Of a DNA stretch of 64,000 bases, positions 24,347 through 35,742 are shown in pieces (within the stretch, counting starts at the first letter, position 1; each line of letters starts with the position of its first letter). The notes beneath the pieces are model-generated. The model did not search any database. It saw only the letters and a list, made by a program, of their open reading frames with translations, and had not been told where the DNA came from. Source of the stretch: Desulfuromonas sp. (GTDB lineage: Bacteria; Desulfobacterota; Desulfuromonadia; Desulfuromonadales; BM501); contig NZ_PKUB01000009.1 in assembly GCF_002868845.1 (NCBI RefSeq), positions 28,767 to 92,766 of the forward strand, in the 5' to 3' direction. A program made the translations under genes and the position numbers.

Positions 24347-24605
24347 CCCGCCCTCCCTTGATTAGATGTTTCACTCGAACCGCAGTTTACGGAAAATGCC
24401 CACGGGAAGCAACTCCTGCAGTTCGGCAAACGATTTCTATACCAGGACGAGGCAGACAAACAAACGTGATTATTAGGGCGATGAATCTCCTGCGTCCGTT
24501 AAGAACAACAACGGCCGGAACGATACCGGAGAGGGTTTCTCGCTGCAGAGCAATCGCATATGACACCACGTCGGCCTCCTGCACGGCGGCAGCAGGAATG
24601 ACCGG

Positions 24606-25091
24606 CTAGGCTTGAGTCGCCTTGGCGTCCTCGGACGATTGGGGATCGCTCGACAGGAGCAGTTCGCCCAATTGTCGGTGGGCTGCGATGATCCAGAGCA
24701 GTATCGGCAACACCCAGTGGCCGGCAAGCTCCCAGAAAAGGCTGTAGAGGTAATGGGCCTTTGAGGCCCCGTCACCGAGGCCCCTGGAAGGCGGCGCCCC
24801 CCAGACCATGAAGCTGAGCAGGTCGATGGCCCAGAAGGCTGACAAGCCGCCGAGGAGTGACAGAAGACGCCGCCTCGGCGACAGTCCCGGAGTGGCAAGG
24901 ACCAGGGCGAGGAAAGGGATTATCCGGTAGGCGCTGTCGTAGTAGGCGGGAAAAGGGCCGGAACCTTTGGACAGCAGGAACATGGCCAGGAGCAGGATCA
25001 GCTCGTACCCCATCATCACCCACTTCTGGCAAGCGAAGAGCAGCAAGGAGAAACCGAGCAGTTTAGCCAGGAACAACACATTTATCTTCAC
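24606..25091 (-). CDS. Exosortase-associated multi-pass membrane protein
   Basis: This 161-residue protein has about four hydrophobic helices (LFLAKLLGFSLLLFACQKWVMM at about 5-26, ELILLLAMFLL, YRIIPFLALVLATPG, LLSLLGGLSAFWAIDLLSFMVW) and a C-terminal helix WELAGHWVLPILLWII. It overlaps the 3' end of the exosortase gene by 29 bases, so it belongs to the same unit. Small membrane proteins of this shape accompany some XrtH-type exosortases. No catalytic motif is seen. It may stabilise the exosortase or act after cleavage; both are inference. It ends in TAG, and it is the last gene of the exosortase unit. Confidence 0.72.
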   Translation of the reverse strand: MKINVLFLAKLLGFSLLLFACQKWVMMGYELILLLAMFLLSKGSGPFPAYYDSAYRIIPFLALVLATPGLSPRRRLLSLLGGLSAFWAIDLLSFMVWGAPPSRGLGDGASKAHYLYSLFWELAGHWVLPILLWIIAAHRQLGELLLSSDPQSSEDAKATQA

Positions 25092-25623
25092 GCTTCACCA
25101 CCATCTCGATCCAGGCCAGCCACATCAGGATCAACAGAAAAAGAAACGCCACCTGCCACACGTAGTCGTGCACCAGAGCCTCGTGGCGAGGGATCAGCCG
25201 CACCACCCAAGCCAATCCGACCAGGCGGACGATATTGGCGGCAAACAGAAAGGGTATCCCGACGGCCATCCCGATGGCCTTGGACCTCACCTTGGCCGGA
25301 TAGGCGAAGACGAAGGAGAGGTATACGAAAGCCGCCGAGTATGCGGTGCACTCCGCGACGATTTTCCAGTGCGCCTCCGGCATGATGATTTCGATCCCCG
25401 TCAGGGTCAGGGGAATGCCCGAGGCAGAGACCAGTGCCGCCGTGATACGGGCCGTCGCCTCCTGCAGGGGCAGGAGGTAGCCCGGCGTCATGAGTTGCCA
25501 ATGGGCCAGGTTGAGCCCGAACACGAGCAGCGCAAAGACCGTGCAGACCCGGCCGACAGGAAACCGGGGGCGGCTGCTTGCCGCCCCCGGATGTTGTACG
25601 GGTATTTTTTGTTTCTTTGTCAT
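25063..25623 (-). CDS. Small exosortase (XrtH-like) transpeptidase/protease
   Basis: This is a 186-residue multi-pass membrane cysteine protease of the exosortase/archaeosortase family. The three conserved active-site positions are visible in order: Cys in ECTAYSAAFVYLS at about residue 105, Arg in FAANIVRLVGLAW at about 142, and His in HDYVWQVAFLF at about 160. Four to five TM helices surround them. Small size and the motif spelling are closest to what I know of XrtH (IPTLxxWG-CTERM type), but the assignment to that subfamily is tentative. Exosortases cut C-terminal sorting signals and probably attach the protein to surface polysaccharide. The gene starts 11 bases after its probable substrate gene. 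Confidence 0.85.
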   Translation of the reverse strand: MTKKQKIPVQHPGAASSRPRFPVGRVCTVFALLVFGLNLAHWQLMTPGYLLPLQEATARITAALVSASGIPLTLTGIEIIMPEAHWKIVAECTAYSAAFVYLSFVFAYPAKVRSKAIGMAVGIPFLFAANIVRLVGLAWVVRLIPRHEALVHDYVWQVAFLFLLILMWLAWIEMVVKREDKCVVPG

Positions 25624-25634
25624 CCGATGACCGA

Positions 25635-28600
25635 TCAGTTAGAGGTTTTCCTGCGGCGCCCGATCACGCCCATGCCGCCGAGGGCCCCGAGCAGAAGCCA
25701 CCAGCCGTCCATGACCGGAACGCGGTTGGCCGTGGCAGTGGACGCGCCGGATATGCCCGCCGTCGGGTCCCTGTCCGACAGGAACTCCTGCAGGTTGGAC
25801 AATCCGTCGCCGTCGGCATCCGCCGATGCGTCGTCAGCGTTCGGGTCGAGACCGTAGAGGTTTTCCCAGCCATCGAGCATGCCGTCGCCGTCGGTGTCGG
25901 GATCGTTGGGATCGGTGAACGTCGTCGTCAGTTCATCTCCGTCGAGGATGCCGTCGCCGTCGGTGTCGTCGGGAGTCGGGGTGGCGACGGTGAAGGGCGA
26001 GAAGGAATCGGTCTTGCCGCAGACGATGTTCCTGTCGATGTCCGGGTTGGGGTCGGCTGAGCTCAGCTCGGTAATGTTGACCCAGCGGCCGCCGACGAAG
26101 TGCAGCAGTGAAAGGGCGAGCTCGTCCTGCTCGCTCATGCCGGTGTCGTCGTAGGGCAGACAGATCTCGACGCTGCCCGAGTAAGCTGCGGTGGTCGAAA
26201 TATCGAAGATGGTGCCGTTGAAATGGTAGCTGGTCGGCTCCGGTGTGCCGGGATCGACCAGGACTTTCACCGATCCGGCCTGGCTGATCTCCTCGAAGAG
26301 GATCTCGACCGGTTCGCTCAAAACCTCGGTATCGTCCGGGTGAACGGCGATCGCCACATCGTTCTGCGGTTCGACGAAGTTGTAGTGCATCACGACCTCG
26401 CCCCGGGAAATGAAGCGGGTTCCCTGCGCGCAGGAGGTCGGCAGCGGGCCGAAGCCGACGCCGGTATAGGGCCCCGAATACACGATGCTGGCCCCGTTGG
26501 CGCCGTGCATGTAGACGAAGCTATCGCCCCTGTCGGCCAGCGAGGCGGCGCCGAGCCGGTAAGTGCCCTTGACGAAGCCCGGATCTTCCGGCGCCAGGGC
26601 CGGGATGTATACCGCCTCTTCGATGTTGTTCCAGAAGGGCCCGCTGTATGGCCCCGAGGCGGCGCCGGAGGCCTCCCAGCCGCCAGAGATTTCAAGCGGG
26701 GTGTTCTCGAGCAGTTCGGTCTCGGCGAAGGTGATGGGAGCGGGCCGGGGCGAGACCATTTCGCCGCTCGCCTTCTCCCCGCGAATGCTGCTGACGTAGA
26801 GGCGGGTATCCGGCCCGTCGTTGCGGAAGGTGCCGCTGATGTCTCCGACCAGTGCGCCGTAATGCTTGTTGGCGGTGATGTCGACCACCCCGTAGCCCTT
26901 GGAGTGGTAGATCTCCCCCGAATCGGACGTCACGGTCCAGCTGGTGCGGAAGTAGCCCCAGCCGGCCTTCGCGCCGGTCAGGATCGTGATGCGCCGATCG
27001 ACGGTGCCCTCAATGGTTCCGTTGATCAGGCCGGTGACCGGAACCGTCCCCGATTGCGAGTCCCTCTCGACGAGGACGTCGGCGTGGTCGCTGTAGAGCG
27101 ACTCCGAACACCGGTCGATGGTCAGGTCGTTGGTCCAGATGTGGCTATTTTCCGTACCGGGCGATGCGCCCGCTACCGGTCCGTCGATCCGGATCACCCG
27201 CAGGCCTTCGTTGTCGCCGAGAAAAACCTTTTTCTCATCGATTCGCAGGCTCCAGGCGGGGGCTGGCAGATCGGTGAAATTGCCGCCGTGCAACCGGGTC
27301 GGGTCGGTGACATCGGCCGCCCACAGACGCTGATCGCTGCCGATCCAGTAAAGCATGTTCTCCTGGGCCGCCATGTCCCGGATCAACATTCCCGGCTCAT
27401 AAAAGAATCTGACCTCGATGGGGGCGGAGGGGGTGGAGATGTCGAGAACCCTGATCCCGTTGTCCGTGCCGGGCTCCCTGCCGAACTCGCCGACAAAGAC
27501 GTAGTCGCCGGAAACGGCAACCTGAGTCGGCATGCCTGGGGTTTCGAAAGAACCGACCTCCAGGGGCGAAGTCGGATCGCTCAGGTCAATGATGCGGACG
27601 ACACCCGGGGCCTCCGGGATGCCGGAGCCTGTCGCCAGAAGAGCCAGGCGACCGTCGATCACCAGATCGTTGACCGTGCCGGAGACGGGGATCGAGGCGA
27701 CCTGCACTGGGCGGGCCGGGTCGATAAGATCGAACACCCGGAATCCCCCATGGTAATCGGCGGCGTAGTAGTAATCGAGATCGGTACCCATGCCCCAGAG
27801 CCAGCCCTCGGTGGGGAAATGGGCGATCTCCCGCGGTGCGGCCGGGTCGGTGGCGTCGATGACCCGCATGTCGGAATCGCCGACATAGGCGTAGCCGGCT
27901 GCGCAGGCCACCTCCCAGGCCTCGGTCGCCATCTCGTAGGCGCCAATCTCGGTGGGCATTTCGGGCGTACCGACATCGATGATCCGGACTCCCGCGTCCA
28001 TGGCGGCGGCATAGACGGTCATTAAATCGAGATCGATGTCGTTGACCTGCATCCCCGGGAGGTCGATAAAGCCGATTTCGGTAAAGAGGGTGACAGGGTC
28101 CCCGCCGACCCTGGGATTGGTGCCGTTGAGATATTCGGTCAGGTTCTTGCGCCCGTCGCCGTCGAGGTCGCCCGAGGCGTCGGCCGGGTCGGCGGGATCG
28201 AGGCCGTTGGCCAGTTCGTAGGCGTTCGGCATCCGGTCCTGGTCCATGTCATCGCTGCAGGCGTCGCCGTAACTGTTGCCGCCCGAGGCGAGCTGGTCCG
28301 GGTTGCGAACCAGCGGGCAGTTGTCGGCGTTGTCGCCGATGCCGTCGCCGTCGCCGTCCTGCCACTCGCTGGCGTCATAGCGGAAGGGAAGTTCGTAGAA
28401 ATCGGGGAACCCGTCGTTGTCGCCGTCCTCGTCGCAGGAGTCGCCGAGGCCGTCTTCGTCGAAATCGCCCTGGTCGGGGTTCTCCCTCTGCGGGCAGTTG
28501 TCCAGGTTGTCGCTGACGCCGTCGCCGTCGGCGTCGCCGCCGTCATCTTCCTGGTCCACGCCGGTGTAAAGGGTCGTCACCTCGGCGCCCGAAAGAGCCC

Positions 28601-31600
28601 GGTTGAGGATAGTCAACTCGTCGATGTCGCCGGGGAAGTTGTAGGTCGCATGGGTGTAGGCGCCGCCGATGGTCTGGTCGACATGCGTTTCGTAGGTCGG
28701 TACGCCGAGCGTACCGGAGGTGTGCGACACGCCGTCGATGTAGATCGTCCCGGTCGTCCCCGAGAGGGTCGCGACGACATGCTTCCAGGTGCCGTCGTCG
28801 ATGCGCACCGTGGAGAAAATGCTCCTGTCGCCCGCCATGAAGTGCAGAGTCCCGTCCACGGTGCTCATCATGTAACCGGAGTGGGGCGAGACCTCGAGCA
28901 TGTTGCTGAAGATGTGTTTGGAATCGGTCAGGTTCTCGGCGCGGACCCAGGCGGCGATGGTCAGGTCCCCGGCGATGTTGAAATCGACATGGTCGGGGAT
29001 GCTCGCGTAGTCGCTCCCGTCGAAACGGAGAGCGGCGCCCGCGCCGCCGAGACGGTCGGCAACGGGGACTGCGCCGTGGACCGCGGCGTCGAGGCCGTTG
29101 CCTCCCGCGTCGAGGCCGTTGCCGTCGAGAGGATAGTACGCCACGACGCCGTTGTCGACCGGATCCGAACCGGGCAGCACCATCTCGGCGGTGAGAACAT
29201 GCTGGTTCCCGGGACTGCAAGGGCCCGGAACGGGGCTCGCGGCCATGACTCGATGCGGCCCGTGGGTGCCGAAGAGGATGCCCGTTCCGCCATCGATATA
29301 GATCATCCCTCGCGACTCGTTCTCCTCGACGGGCTCTCCGACCCAGTAGGTGGTCATGATCAAGCCCGAGTCTCCCGGGGCCAGCGCGGGAACCTGTATT
29401 TCTTCATCAACGATCTGCAGGAAGGGCCCGCTGGCGGCGCCGCTGGCGGCGCCGGAGGTCTGCCAGCCGGAAATGTAATGGACCGGGGTGGCAAGCAGGG
29501 TGCTGCTCTGGGCAAAAGTGGTCGGGACCGAGACGGGAAGGACCAGTTCCCCGCCTGCCTGTTCGCCTTCGACGCTGGTGATCAAGAGCCGGACCGAGCC
29601 GCCTTCGACTTCGAAGGTGCCGTTGATGTCCCCGACCGATCCGCCGAACTGCAGGCCGATGGGCGCCAAGCCGACCCCGTAGAGAGTGGAGCGGTAGACC
29701 TTGCCCGTGCCCGCCTCGGTCAGGGTCCAGTCGCTGCGGGAATACCCCCTCCCTTCCGATCTGCCCGTCAGGAACGAAACCTGCCTGGCGACGGTGACCT
29801 CCGATGTCCCGGTGATGGCCCCCGTAGTGGGCATCGACATGGGATCGGAACCTTCCTGCACGAGGAGGTCGGTGTTTTCAGTCAGGGTGATATCGCTGCA
29901 CTGGTCGACCGTGACATCCATGGTCAGGATATGGGTTCCGGAGATGTCGGCGAAATCGAAATGGGCGACCTGGAGGGAGTCGTAGTCGGCCACATAGGCG
30001 GTGCTGGCCGCGGCATCAACGTCGAAAGCCGCGGAAGGGGTGTCGAGGTTGGCGATGATTTCGGGCAGGGCCGGGTCGCTGATGTCGACCGCCCAGAGGC
30101 CGTAGCGGTCCCCGGCGACAAGAGCAATGTCGCCCGAGAGGCTCAGACCCGAAACGTATCCCGGAATCGAAAGAGTGCTGACCCGGACAGGGTTCGCGGG
30201 ATCGCTGAGGTCGTAGATCCAGAGACCGGCAGACGCGTTGGCGAAATATAGATAGTCGCCGCGCGCCTCGATGGCCAGGGAGGTGGCTGCGCTCCTGCCG
30301 CCCCCCAGGGATTGGACCTCGTAGGGATGGGCCGGGTCGGCGACGTCGATGACCGTCACACCGTACATCTCCCGGGCCAGGTAAGCGTAATCGCCGGCGA
30401 CCGCCAGGTCAGACGCCTCTTCCGCGTCTACGGAACCGATGACGGCGGGGTTTGCCGGATCGCTGACATCGACGATGTGCAGGCCCTCGTAACCGACGAC
30501 ATAGGCGCGAGAGCCGACCACGCGGACCGCCCGGGCCTCGGTCAGGTCGAGGAAGCCGACCGCAACCGGCTGCGTGGGGTCGCTGACGTCGACAATGCGC
30601 AAACCGTCAGAGCCGGTCGCCGCGTAGACGTAATCGCCAGCCGCTGCGAGCCCGGCGGTCCAGCCCTCCAGGTCTATGGCGCCGATCTCCACGGGGGCGG
30701 CCGGTTCGCCGGCGTCGATGATCCGGAACCCGTTGTGGCCGTCGGCAACATAAACCCGGCTGCCGACGGCGGTGACCGCGTAGCTGTCTGTCGGCGGGGT
30801 GACCTGCCCCAGGGATCCGATACTGCCCGCCATGGTCGAGGGGGAGGCGGCCAAGACGTGCTCGAGTCTGCCCTCGCCGGCAGAGCCGAGAACGACCGGG
30901 CCGTAGACCGTCGCCTCGTGCATGCCGAACAGGGGGCCATCGCTCATGCCGATGCGGGGCATGACATCGGGGACCATGCTCTGGTCGGCGTAGAGGTAGG
31001 TCGACCCCGGGCCGCAGTCACCCGAGTAGTCGCGCAGCACGAACCCGCTCTCGAGGGATTGGATCAGGACCGCGGTGCCGTTGCTTTCGATCAGACCGTT
31101 GCAGACACCCGAGGCCATGCCGGCGATGGTGTTGGTGCTGATCCTGACCGGGACGTCGGCCAGGGCGCTGGTGGTGCCGTTAATGACGTTGTCGAGCGTC
31201 AGGGCGACCGTGCCGGATGCCTTGACCCCGCCGATGCTTGTCAGGTGAAGTGTTCGCGCCGTACCGTCAAAGGCGGCCACCCCGTGGAGGTCCCCGGTAA
31301 GCGCTCCCCAGCCTTGGCTGCCGTTGCACACCTGGTAGATCTCCCCCGCGTAGCCGTCAATCTCGTAGAGCGCCTTGCGGTACGACCAGCCCTCGTAGGT
31401 GCCGCTTCCGATAAAGACCCGGCGGCCGCGATCGATCTTCATCGGACCGCTCAGGGCCCCGGAGGCGGTCAACTCGACCGTCCAGTCGTCGTGAAGCGTC
31501 ACATTGACCTGTTCGGTCTGGGGAGTTCCGACGGCGACAAAAGAAAAATCATTGCCCGTCACGAAGGCGGCCGCGGTACCGATGTCGAAGACGAGCAGCA

Positions 31601-31643
31601 AAAAGGTGACCAGCAAAGCAAAACGCATTTTCTCGGGGTTCAT
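25635..31643 (-). CDS. Giant exported repeat protein with C-terminal exosortase sorting signal
   Basis: This is a 2002-residue secreted or surface protein. Residues 1-26 form a signal peptide. An N-terminal module (about 45-160) is followed by an LVIVD-type beta-propeller (about 280-565; repeats of the form GLRIVDVSDPTQPVAVG). A second module copy spans about 570-830. A LamG-like domain lies at about 830-1030 (VAYYPLDGNGLDA...IDELTILNRALSG). Thrombospondin-3-like Asp-rich repeats, probably calcium-binding, lie at about 1035-1180. A second propeller spans about 1188-1488 and a third module copy about 1500-1750. Asp-rich DTDGDG repeats lie at about 1890-1957. The last 28 residues are a sorting signal: VPVMDGWW, a hydrophobic helix, then RRRK. 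The start has AGGAGG 6 bases upstream. An exosortase gene follows directly. The LVIVD repeats and LamG suggest adhesion; this is inference. Confidence 0.9.
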   Translation of the reverse strand: MNPEKMRFALLVTFLLLVFDIGTAAAFVTGNDFSFVAVGTPQTEQVNVTLHDDWTVELTASGALSGPMKIDRGRRVFIGSGTYEGWSYRKALYEIDGYAGEIYQVCNGSQGWGALTGDLHGVAAFDGTARTLHLTSIGGVKASGTVALTLDNVINGTTSALADVPVRISTNTIAGMASGVCNGLIESNGTAVLIQSLESGFVLRDYSGDCGPGSTYLYADQSMVPDVMPRIGMSDGPLFGMHEATVYGPVVLGSAGEGRLEHVLAASPSTMAGSIGSLGQVTPPTDSYAVTAVGSRVYVADGHNGFRIIDAGEPAAPVEIGAIDLEGWTAGLAAAGDYVYAATGSDGLRIVDVSDPTQPVAVGFLDLTEARAVRVVGSRAYVVGYEGLHIVDVSDPANPAVIGSVDAEEASDLAVAGDYAYLAREMYGVTVIDVADPAHPYEVQSLGGGRSAATSLAIEARGDYLYFANASAGLWIYDLSDPANPVRVSTLSIPGYVSGLSLSGDIALVAGDRYGLWAVDISDPALPEIIANLDTPSAAFDVDAAASTAYVADYDSLQVAHFDFADISGTHILTMDVTVDQCSDITLTENTDLLVQEGSDPMSMPTTGAITGTSEVTVARQVSFLTGRSEGRGYSRSDWTLTEAGTGKVYRSTLYGVGLAPIGLQFGGSVGDINGTFEVEGGSVRLLITSVEGEQAGGELVLPVSVPTTFAQSSTLLATPVHYISGWQTSGAASGAASGPFLQIVDEEIQVPALAPGDSGLIMTTYWVGEPVEENESRGMIYIDGGTGILFGTHGPHRVMAASPVPGPCSPGNQHVLTAEMVLPGSDPVDNGVVAYYPLDGNGLDAGGNGLDAAVHGAVPVADRLGGAGAALRFDGSDYASIPDHVDFNIAGDLTIAAWVRAENLTDSKHIFSNMLEVSPHSGYMMSTVDGTLHFMAGDRSIFSTVRIDDGTWKHVVATLSGTTGTIYIDGVSHTSGTLGVPTYETHVDQTIGGAYTHATYNFPGDIDELTILNRALSGAEVTTLYTGVDQEDDGGDADGDGVSDNLDNCPQRENPDQGDFDEDGLGDSCDEDGDNDGFPDFYELPFRYDASEWQDGDGDGIGDNADNCPLVRNPDQLASGGNSYGDACSDDMDQDRMPNAYELANGLDPADPADASGDLDGDGRKNLTEYLNGTNPRVGGDPVTLFTEIGFIDLPGMQVNDIDLDLMTVYAAAMDAGVRIIDVGTPEMPTEIGAYEMATEAWEVACAAGYAYVGDSDMRVIDATDPAAPREIAHFPTEGWLWGMGTDLDYYYAADYHGGFRVFDLIDPARPVQVASIPVSGTVNDLVIDGRLALLATGSGIPEAPGVVRIIDLSDPTSPLEVGSFETPGMPTQVAVSGDYVFVGEFGREPGTDNGIRVLDISTPSAPIEVRFFYEPGMLIRDMAAQENMLYWIGSDQRLWAADVTDPTRLHGGNFTDLPAPAWSLRIDEKKVFLGDNEGLRVIRIDGPVAGASPGTENSHIWTNDLTIDRCSESLYSDHADVLVERDSQSGTVPVTGLINGTIEGTVDRRITILTGAKAGWGYFRTSWTVTSDSGEIYHSKGYGVVDITANKHYGALVGDISGTFRNDGPDTRLYVSSIRGEKASGEMVSPRPAPITFAETELLENTPLEISGGWEASGAASGPYSGPFWNNIEEAVYIPALAPEDPGFVKGTYRLGAASLADRGDSFVYMHGANGASIVYSGPYTGVGFGPLPTSCAQGTRFISRGEVVMHYNFVEPQNDVAIAVHPDDTEVLSEPVEILFEEISQAGSVKVLVDPGTPEPTSYHFNGTIFDISTTAAYSGSVEICLPYDDTGMSEQDELALSLLHFVGGRWVNITELSSADPNPDIDRNIVCGKTDSFSPFTVATPTPDDTDGDGILDGDELTTTFTDPNDPDTDGDGMLDGWENLYGLDPNADDASADADGDGLSNLQEFLSDRDPTAGISGASTATANRVPVMDGWWLLLGALGGMGVIGRRRKTSN

Positions 31644-32330
31644 TACCTACCTCCTGGATTCATTTGCATGACAGGTTCGCCGCACCTCAAAAAATGACAG
31701 CCGACAAGCCGACGAAATCTTTGCGAGAATCGGGACACGGTGACCAGACCCCACCTTTGCACCCGCTCATGGAAAAACCTTAAACAACGGATGCAAAAAC
31801 CGGTACCGATTTCGAACATGATTGGAAGTAGTTAATTGGTCGGCTCTTTTCCGCCGGGCAGAACAATCCGGGGAAAGCTTTTCAGACACAGCGGGGCAAA
31901 TGACCCCGAAGGGAGGGGGGAAATGCCCCAACACAGCAATGGTTCCGCAGAGCGAGTCGGATGAACGAGGCAAGGAGAATCCAAGAGGGGCAGCACGCGA
32001 GGTGGGGTTAAAAACAGTGACGCCAATCGTAAAGTGAACCCTCAACATAGGCGTCCAGGGGGAAAGAGGCCCATACGGCCGTTACTCGAAAGAGTTTCGA
32101 GAGGGCCTCCTCACCCTACCGCCAATCCCGTCATCAGGAACGGTCAAAGGTTCCCCCTGCTATCAGATGTGAGACGGCGGCCCCTTAATGAAAACGACTG
32201 TCCAGGAGCGCCGGAGTCAAGATCATATCCCGAGACGGCCTCTGTCTCCCAGATCGTGACTTCTTTAGTTGCACGAGCTTGCTCGAAACCGATACCGCGC
32301 CGCGGCTTTCGCAGGGGAACCAAAAAGACA
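31644..32330. other. Gene-free region upstream of the giant exported protein
   Basis: About 690 bases with only short, unconvincing frames on both strands. It must contain the promoter of the exosortase operon, but I find no good -35/-10 pair. The strongest visible structure is a GGGGCA...TGCCCC inverted repeat near 31893-31928. A sigma-54-like match at 31792-31807 has the wrong spacing. I see no riboswitch consensus, tRNA or repeat array. Confidence 0.5.
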
Positions 32331-32359
32331 AAAAAAAGCCGTCGAAATAATCGACGGCT
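32331..32359 (-). terminator. Rho-independent terminator after guaA
   Basis: AGCCGTCGA and TCGACGGCT form a 9-bp stem. It is followed on the minus strand by a run of seven T, and lies 67 bases beyond the guaA stop. Confidence 0.9.
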
Positions 32360-32425
32360 CACAAAGTACACCTTGTTCTGATCCCGGGCCGGCAACGTCC
32401 AACCGTTAACCTGCCCCCTTGCGGT

Positions 32426-33988
32426 CTACTCCCACTCGATCGTCGCGGGCGGCTTGCTCGAGATATCGTAGGTGACCCGGTTGATCCCCTTGACCTCGTT
32501 GATGATGCGGCTGCTGATGCGGGCCAAATCCTCGTAGGGCATCGGGTACCAGCCGGCGGTCATGAAGTCCTTCGTCTCCACGGCGCGCAGGGCGACGACG
32601 TACTCGTAGGTGCGCCCGTCGCCCATGACGCCGACGCTCTTGACCGGGAGGAAGACGGCGAAGGCCTGGCTGATCTTGTCGTAGTGGCCGCTGGCGTAGA
32701 GTTCCTCGATGTAGATGGCGTCGGCCTGGCGCAGGATGTCGCAGAACTCCTTCTTGACCTCGCCGAGGATGCGCACCCCCAGCCCCGGTCCGGGAAACGG
32801 GTGGCGCCAGACCATGCGGTGGGGCAGGCCGAGCTCCTCGCCGACGGCGCGCACCTCGTCCTTGAACATCTCGCGCAGCGGCTCGAGCAGCTTGAGGGTC
32901 ATGTAGTCGGGCAGGCCGCCGACGTTGTGATGGCTCTTGATGTTGTGCGCCTTGCCGGTCTTCGCCCCGGCGCTCTCGATGACGTCGGGGTAGATCGTCC
33001 CCTGGGCAAGCCATTTGGCATTGGCCAGCTTTTTCGACTCTTCTTCAAAGATATCGACGAAGAGGTTGCCGATGACCTTGCGCTTCTTCTCCGGGTCGGT
33101 CTCGCCGGCCAGTCCCGCCAGGAAGCGGTCTTCGGCGTCGACCCGGATCACTTTGACCCCGAGGTTCTCGCCGAAGGTCGCCATCACCTGGTCCCCCTCG
33201 CCGAGGCGCAGCAGGCCGTTGTCGACGAAGACGCAGGTCAGCTGGTCGCCGATGGCGCGATGGATCAGGGCGGCGGCCACCGACGAATCGACGCCGCCGG
33301 ACAGGCCGAGGATCACCTCTTCGTCGCCGACCTTCTCGCGGATGCGGGCGACGGCGTCCTCGATGATCTGCCCCGGCGTCCACTGGCCGCTGCAGCCGCA
33401 GATCTTGCGCACGAAGGTATCGATCAGCAGTTCGCCGCGCGGCGTATGGTTGACCTCGGGGTGGAACTGCACCCCGTAGAGGTTGCGCTGAAGGTTCTGG
33501 ATGGCGCAAACCGGGGCGTTGGCGGTGCGGGCGACCGTCTCGAAGCCCTGCGGCATCGTCTCGACGTGATCGCCGTGACTCATCCAGACCGGGCTCCTGC
33601 CGTCGGCGAAGAACCCGTCGAAGAGCGGTCCCGGCTGGCCCATCGCCTCGAGATCGGCGTGACCGTACTCGCGCTTGCCGGCGGGCACAACCTCGCCGGC
33701 GAAATGGCGGCTCATGAGCTGCATGCCGTAGCAGATGCCGAGTACCGGCACGCCGAGTTCGAACAGCTCTTCCTCGATCGCCGGAGCCCCCTCGTCGTAG
33801 ACCGACTTGGGCCCGCCGGAGAGGATGATGCCGGTGGGCGCGAAGGCCTTGATCGCCTTCAGATCCATGTCGAAGGGATGCAGTTCGCAGTAGACATGGG
33901 CCTCGCGCACCCGGCGGGCGATCAGCTGAGTGTACTGGGAGCCGAAATCGAGGATGAGAATTTTTTCCTGGTGGATGTCCTGAATCAT
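32426..33988 (-). CDS. guaA: GMP synthase (glutamine-hydrolysing)
   Basis: This 520-residue enzyme makes GMP from XMP, glutamine and ATP. The N-terminal class I amidotransferase domain has [20 protein letters not shown], the nucleophile loop [11 protein letters not shown] at about 84-94, and the His/Glu pair [14 protein letters not shown] at about 170-183. The ATP pyrophosphatase domain has the P-loop [21 protein letters not shown] at about 225-245. The dimerisation domain ends in the canonical PPATIEWE. It is the second gene of guaBA, 17 bases after guaB. It stops with TAG at exactly the family's usual end, which is useful evidence that TAG works as a stop here. Confidence 0.98.
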   Translation of the reverse strand: MIQDIHQEKILILDFGSQYTQLIARRVREAHVYCELHPFDMDLKAIKAFAPTGIILSGGPKSVYDEGAPAIEEELFELGVPVLGICYGMQLMSRHFAGEVVPAGKREYGHADLEAMGQPGPLFDGFFADGRSPVWMSHGDHVETMPQGFETVARTANAPVCAIQNLQRNLYGVQFHPEVNHTPRGELLIDTFVRKICGCSGQWTPGQIIEDAVARIREKVGDEEVILGLSGGVDSSVAAALIHRAIGDQLTCVFVDNGLLRLGEGDQVMATFGENLGVKVIRVDAEDRFLAGLAGETDPEKKRKVIGNLFVDIFEEESKKLANAKWLAQGTIYPDVIESAGAKTGKAHNIKSHHNVGGLPDYMTLKLLEPLREMFKDEVRAVGEELGLPHRMVWRHPFPGPGLGVRILGEVKKEFCDILRQADAIYIEELYASGHYDKISQAFAVFLPVKSVGVMGDGRTYEYVVALRAVETKDFMTAGWYPMPYEDLARISSRIINEVKGINRVTYDISSKPPATIEWE

Positions 33989-34005
33989 GAGGCTGTCTCT
34001 TCCTT

Positions 34006-35556
<1,551 letters not shown>

Positions 35557-35558
35557 TT

Positions 35559-35583
35559 AAAAGCCGCCAAAATGGAGCGGCCT
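35559..35583 (-). terminator. Weak terminator-like hairpin between ptsI and guaB
   Basis: GCCGC and GCGGC pair around a short loop and are followed by TTTT on the minus strand. It abuts the guaB promoter and could end the long PTS transcript. The stem is short, so confidence is limited. Confidence 0.45.
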
Positions 35584-35742
35584 GGTGTCCCGAGCGGTTC
35601 GTTGTATCTGTGAATTCTGAGGCACTTCGGTCACTGTCAAAGCGCCGCCGACGTTGGCCCGCCATGCGTTAAGCCAAGGAGGCGCAACGCAGACAGGGGG
35701 AAAAAGGGTCGGAATAAATGCATAGAATCAGCCGCACGGACA

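Noticed and set aside
31792..31807. Sigma-54 promoter (GG...GC) upstream of the giant exported protein on the minus strand
   Set aside because: The GG and GC elements are 11 bases apart instead of 10; sigma-54 spacing is strict.
31644..32330. Cyclic-di-GMP (GEMM) riboswitch before the exosortase operon
   Set aside because: I looked for the GCAAACC/CGCAAAGCC core on both strands; only a partial CGCAAAG is present and surrounding pairing does not fit.
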